This document shows, one piece after another, positions 5,142 through 6,202 of a DNA stretch of 6,202 nt; position 1 is the stretch's first letter; every line of letters begins with the position of its first letter. A program made the translations under genes and the position numbers. This DNA comes from Deltaproteobacteria bacterium. GTDB lineage: Bacteria > Myxococcota_A > UBA796 > UBA2385. The stretch spans positions 1 through 6,202 of the forward strand of contig RFKJ01000775.1 in NCBI GenBank assembly GCA_003694325.1, given 5' to 3'. The notes under the pieces were generated by a model. That model ran no database searches. It was not told the origin of the DNA and worked only from the letters and a program-made list of their open reading frames with translations.

Positions 5142-6001
5142 TGGGCGGGCGAGACCTCGATGGCGGTGTGATCCTCGATCCCCCTGGACTTGTACCAGGT
5201 GTTGTCGAAGAAGGTGTCGTCGTTGATCCGGTAGCTGATGGTGCCGTGCTCCGGCGCCGTGAAGATCAGCTCGGCCCCGACCGGCATGACCTTGGTCCAG
5301 CCGGAATCGGCCTCGAACTTCATGATGAGCTGCCCGACGAAGCAGCCCTCGACGTTGCAGGGCAGGTCCGTGCCGACGGCCGGCTGGTCCGGGTCACCCT
5401 CGACGTTGATCCAGGGGCCATCCTCGGTGACCCGGTACCGATCCTTGACCGTGCCGCTGATCCGCACCGTCTCGCCCTGGCAGATCGACAACGGCCGCTG
5501 CCACCCGGTGCCGATGCTCAGGTAGTCAAACATCGTGTAGTCGAGCGGCTGGCGGCACTCGCCCTCGGTCAGCTTCGCCGGCAGGCTCTTCAGCCATTGT
5601 TCCCACTCGCCCTTGTCCCCGCCGGCCATGACGGCCTGGCAACGGGCGAGGTTGTCGGCGGCGACCTGCTCGATGGCCTCGGGCCGTCCCAGGAGCACGG
5701 TCTCCACGTCGGTCGTCAGCTCCTCGTCGAAGCTGATGCCGTCGTCGCGCCCCCCCTGCCACTGCGACAGCATGGCGTCGAGCGCCTCCGACCGGGCGAT
5801 CTTCCGGTCGGTCGCCGGAAGCTGGTCCCACTGCGGTGGGTAGTAGCAGTCACCCGGCCAGCCTTCGCTTCGGTTCCACCCGACCAGCGGCGCCTCCACC
5901 TCGTCCTTCTTCTTCTTCTTCTTCTTGTCCTTCTTGGCGTGGGCCATCGGGCTGACGAGGCACAGCGCCAGCAGGGCGACACAGCGGGTTCCGAGCTTCA
6001 T
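5138..6001 (-). CDS. Secreted Lys-tract, Cys-containing protein of unknown function
   Basis: A 287-residue protein with no recognised name. ATG 6001 is chosen because it starts a classical signal peptide (MKLGTRCVALLALCLVSPMAHA, likely cut after residue 22) and has GGAGG 5 bases upstream; the frame is open to 6154 but the extra 51 residues are arginine-rich and unlike a leader. The mature protein opens with KKDK and seven further lysines (26-32), then a domain with GWNRSEGWPGDCYYPP (41-56), an acidic helical middle (about 60-145), and a beta-rich C-terminal half from about 175. Six mature cysteines (52, 121, 149, 174, 215, 220) could form disulfides. The C-terminal pattern (VGAELIFTAPEHGTISYRIND, then DDTFFDN, 241-267) loosely recalls LecA/PA-IL-like galactose-binding jelly rolls, whose G-x-x-x-x-x-IND...DN motif binds calcium and sugar; this is a weak resemblance. 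As the first gene it may set the extracellular role of the operon. Confidence 0.78.
   Translation of the reverse strand: MKLGTRCVALLALCLVSPMAHAKKDKKKKKKKDEVEAPLVGWNRSEGWPGDCYYPPQWDQLPATDRKIARSEALDAMLSQWQGGRDDGISFDEELTTDVETVLLGRPEAIEQVAADNLARCQAVMAGGDKGEWEQWLKSLPAKLTEGECRQPLDYTMFDYLSIGTGWQRPLSICQGETVRISGTVKDRYRVTEDGPWINVEGDPDQPAVGTDLPCNVEGCFVGQLIMKFEADSGWTKVMPVGAELIFTAPEHGTISYRINDDTFFDNTWYKSRGIEDHTAIEVSPAQ
5906..5926 (-). repeat. (AAG)7 trinucleotide tract within the secreted protein gene
   Basis: Seven uninterrupted AAG codons on the minus strand encode Lys26-Lys32 just after the signal peptide. Two more AAG codons lie across one Asp codon. A perfect trinucleotide run in otherwise GC-rich DNA can change length by slippage without breaking the frame. 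Confidence 0.9.
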
Positions 6002-6006
6002 CGTGT

Positions 6007-6011
6007 CCTCC
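6007..6011 (-). promoter_or_regulatory. Ribosome binding site for the ATG start at 6001
   Basis: GGAGG on the minus strand, 5 bases before ATG. Together with the signal peptide it decides the start at 6001 rather than an upstream in-frame codon at 6154. Confidence 0.75.
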
Positions 6012-6202
6012 AGGGCCCCGGTCCTCGCGGCTGCGACGTGCGGGCGCCGCAGTCGATCGGGTCGCCGCAAGGTGGCCTGCACAGGGCTTACCTGCAAAGG
6101 ACCGACCTTCGCAAGCCGCAGGCGCCAGCATCCCGCGTCGTGGGGTACGTCCACAACCCCCCGACCCGGGCGCCCGCTTCCCTCGGCCCCCCGTCCACGC
6201 CC
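6012..6202 (-). promoter_or_regulatory. Probable leader/promoter region of the gene series
   Basis: About 190 bases upstream of the first gene, without a supportable gene on either strand. If these genes form one transcript, its promoter is most likely here or just beyond the window edge. The best sigma-70-like pair (TTGTGG at 6156-6151 and GATGCT at 6132-6127, 18 bases apart) matches the consensus at only three positions per box and is not convincing. Confidence 0.3.

Noticed and set aside
2580..5171. Plus-strand open frames of 363-486 codons (2580-3704, 3494-4585, 3711-5171)
   Set aside because: They overlap each other and run antisense to three well-supported genes; no motifs, and low-complexity composition.
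6002..6154. 51-residue N-terminal extension of the secreted protein
   Set aside because: It would bury the signal peptide and ignore the GGAGG placed 5 bases before ATG 6001.
6127..6156. Sigma-70-like promoter upstream of the first gene (TTGTGG, 18 bases, GATGCT)
   Set aside because: Only three matches per box, within what chance would give in 200 bases.
6167..6176. CGGGCGCCCG perfect palindrome
   Set aside because: A short all-GC palindrome is expected by chance at this base composition and has no clear positional meaning.
1..6202. CRISPR arrays, tRNA or rRNA genes, insertion sequences, phage or defence genes
   Set aside because: No repeat-spacer structure, RNA-gene sequence, transposase motif or terminal inverted repeats were seen on either strand.

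Overview
This is a GC-rich bacterial window in which every supportable gene lies on the minus strand, so the transcript runs from high to low coordinates. Four of the seven starts are GTG, and stops are mostly TGA. Long antisense open frames are plentiful, as expected at this base composition. Taxonomy cannot be fixed from the sequence. The composition and the secreted first gene would suit a Myxococcota-like or other high-GC lineage, but that is only an impression.

Layout in transcription order: (1) 6001-5138, a secreted, cysteine-containing protein of unknown function with a lysine-rich tract after its signal peptide; (2) 5141-4149, an N-terminally anchored SGNH/GDSL-type hydrolase; (3) 4147-3437, a family 2 glycosyltransferase of the polyprenyl-phosphate-sugar-synthase-like type; (4) 3440-2214, a DegT/DnrJ/EryC1-fold PLP enzyme in which the Schiff-base lysine is replaced by histidine, the hallmark of sugar 3-dehydratases such as ColD and RfbH; (5) 2038-1112, an extended short-chain dehydrogenase/reductase acting on a nucleotide sugar; (6) 1089-145, a GDP-L-fucose-synthase/ColC-like epimerase-reductase; (7) 148-1, the start of a signal-peptide-bearing, possibly lipidated protein cut by the window edge.

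The genes are packed like an operon. Three junctions are 4-base stop/start overlaps (GTGA, GTGA, ATGA), one has a 1-base gap and one a 22-base gap filled by a strong ribosome binding site. The only real break is 175 bases between the PLP enzyme and the first dehydrogenase; it holds a short inverted repeat and no recognisable terminator.

Taken together this looks like a piece of a surface-glycan locus. Nucleotide-sugar enzymes would make a deoxysugar, the glycosyltransferase would transfer a sugar, and the SGNH and secreted proteins would act on or bind the product outside the cytoplasm. The most specific hypothesis is a colitose-like 3,6-dideoxysugar route, from the ColD-type histidine enzyme plus a ColC/GDP-fucose-synthase-type reductase. 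The GDP-mannose 4,6-dehydratase such a route needs is not in the window. The least explained part is the secreted lysine/cysteine protein at the head of the operon.
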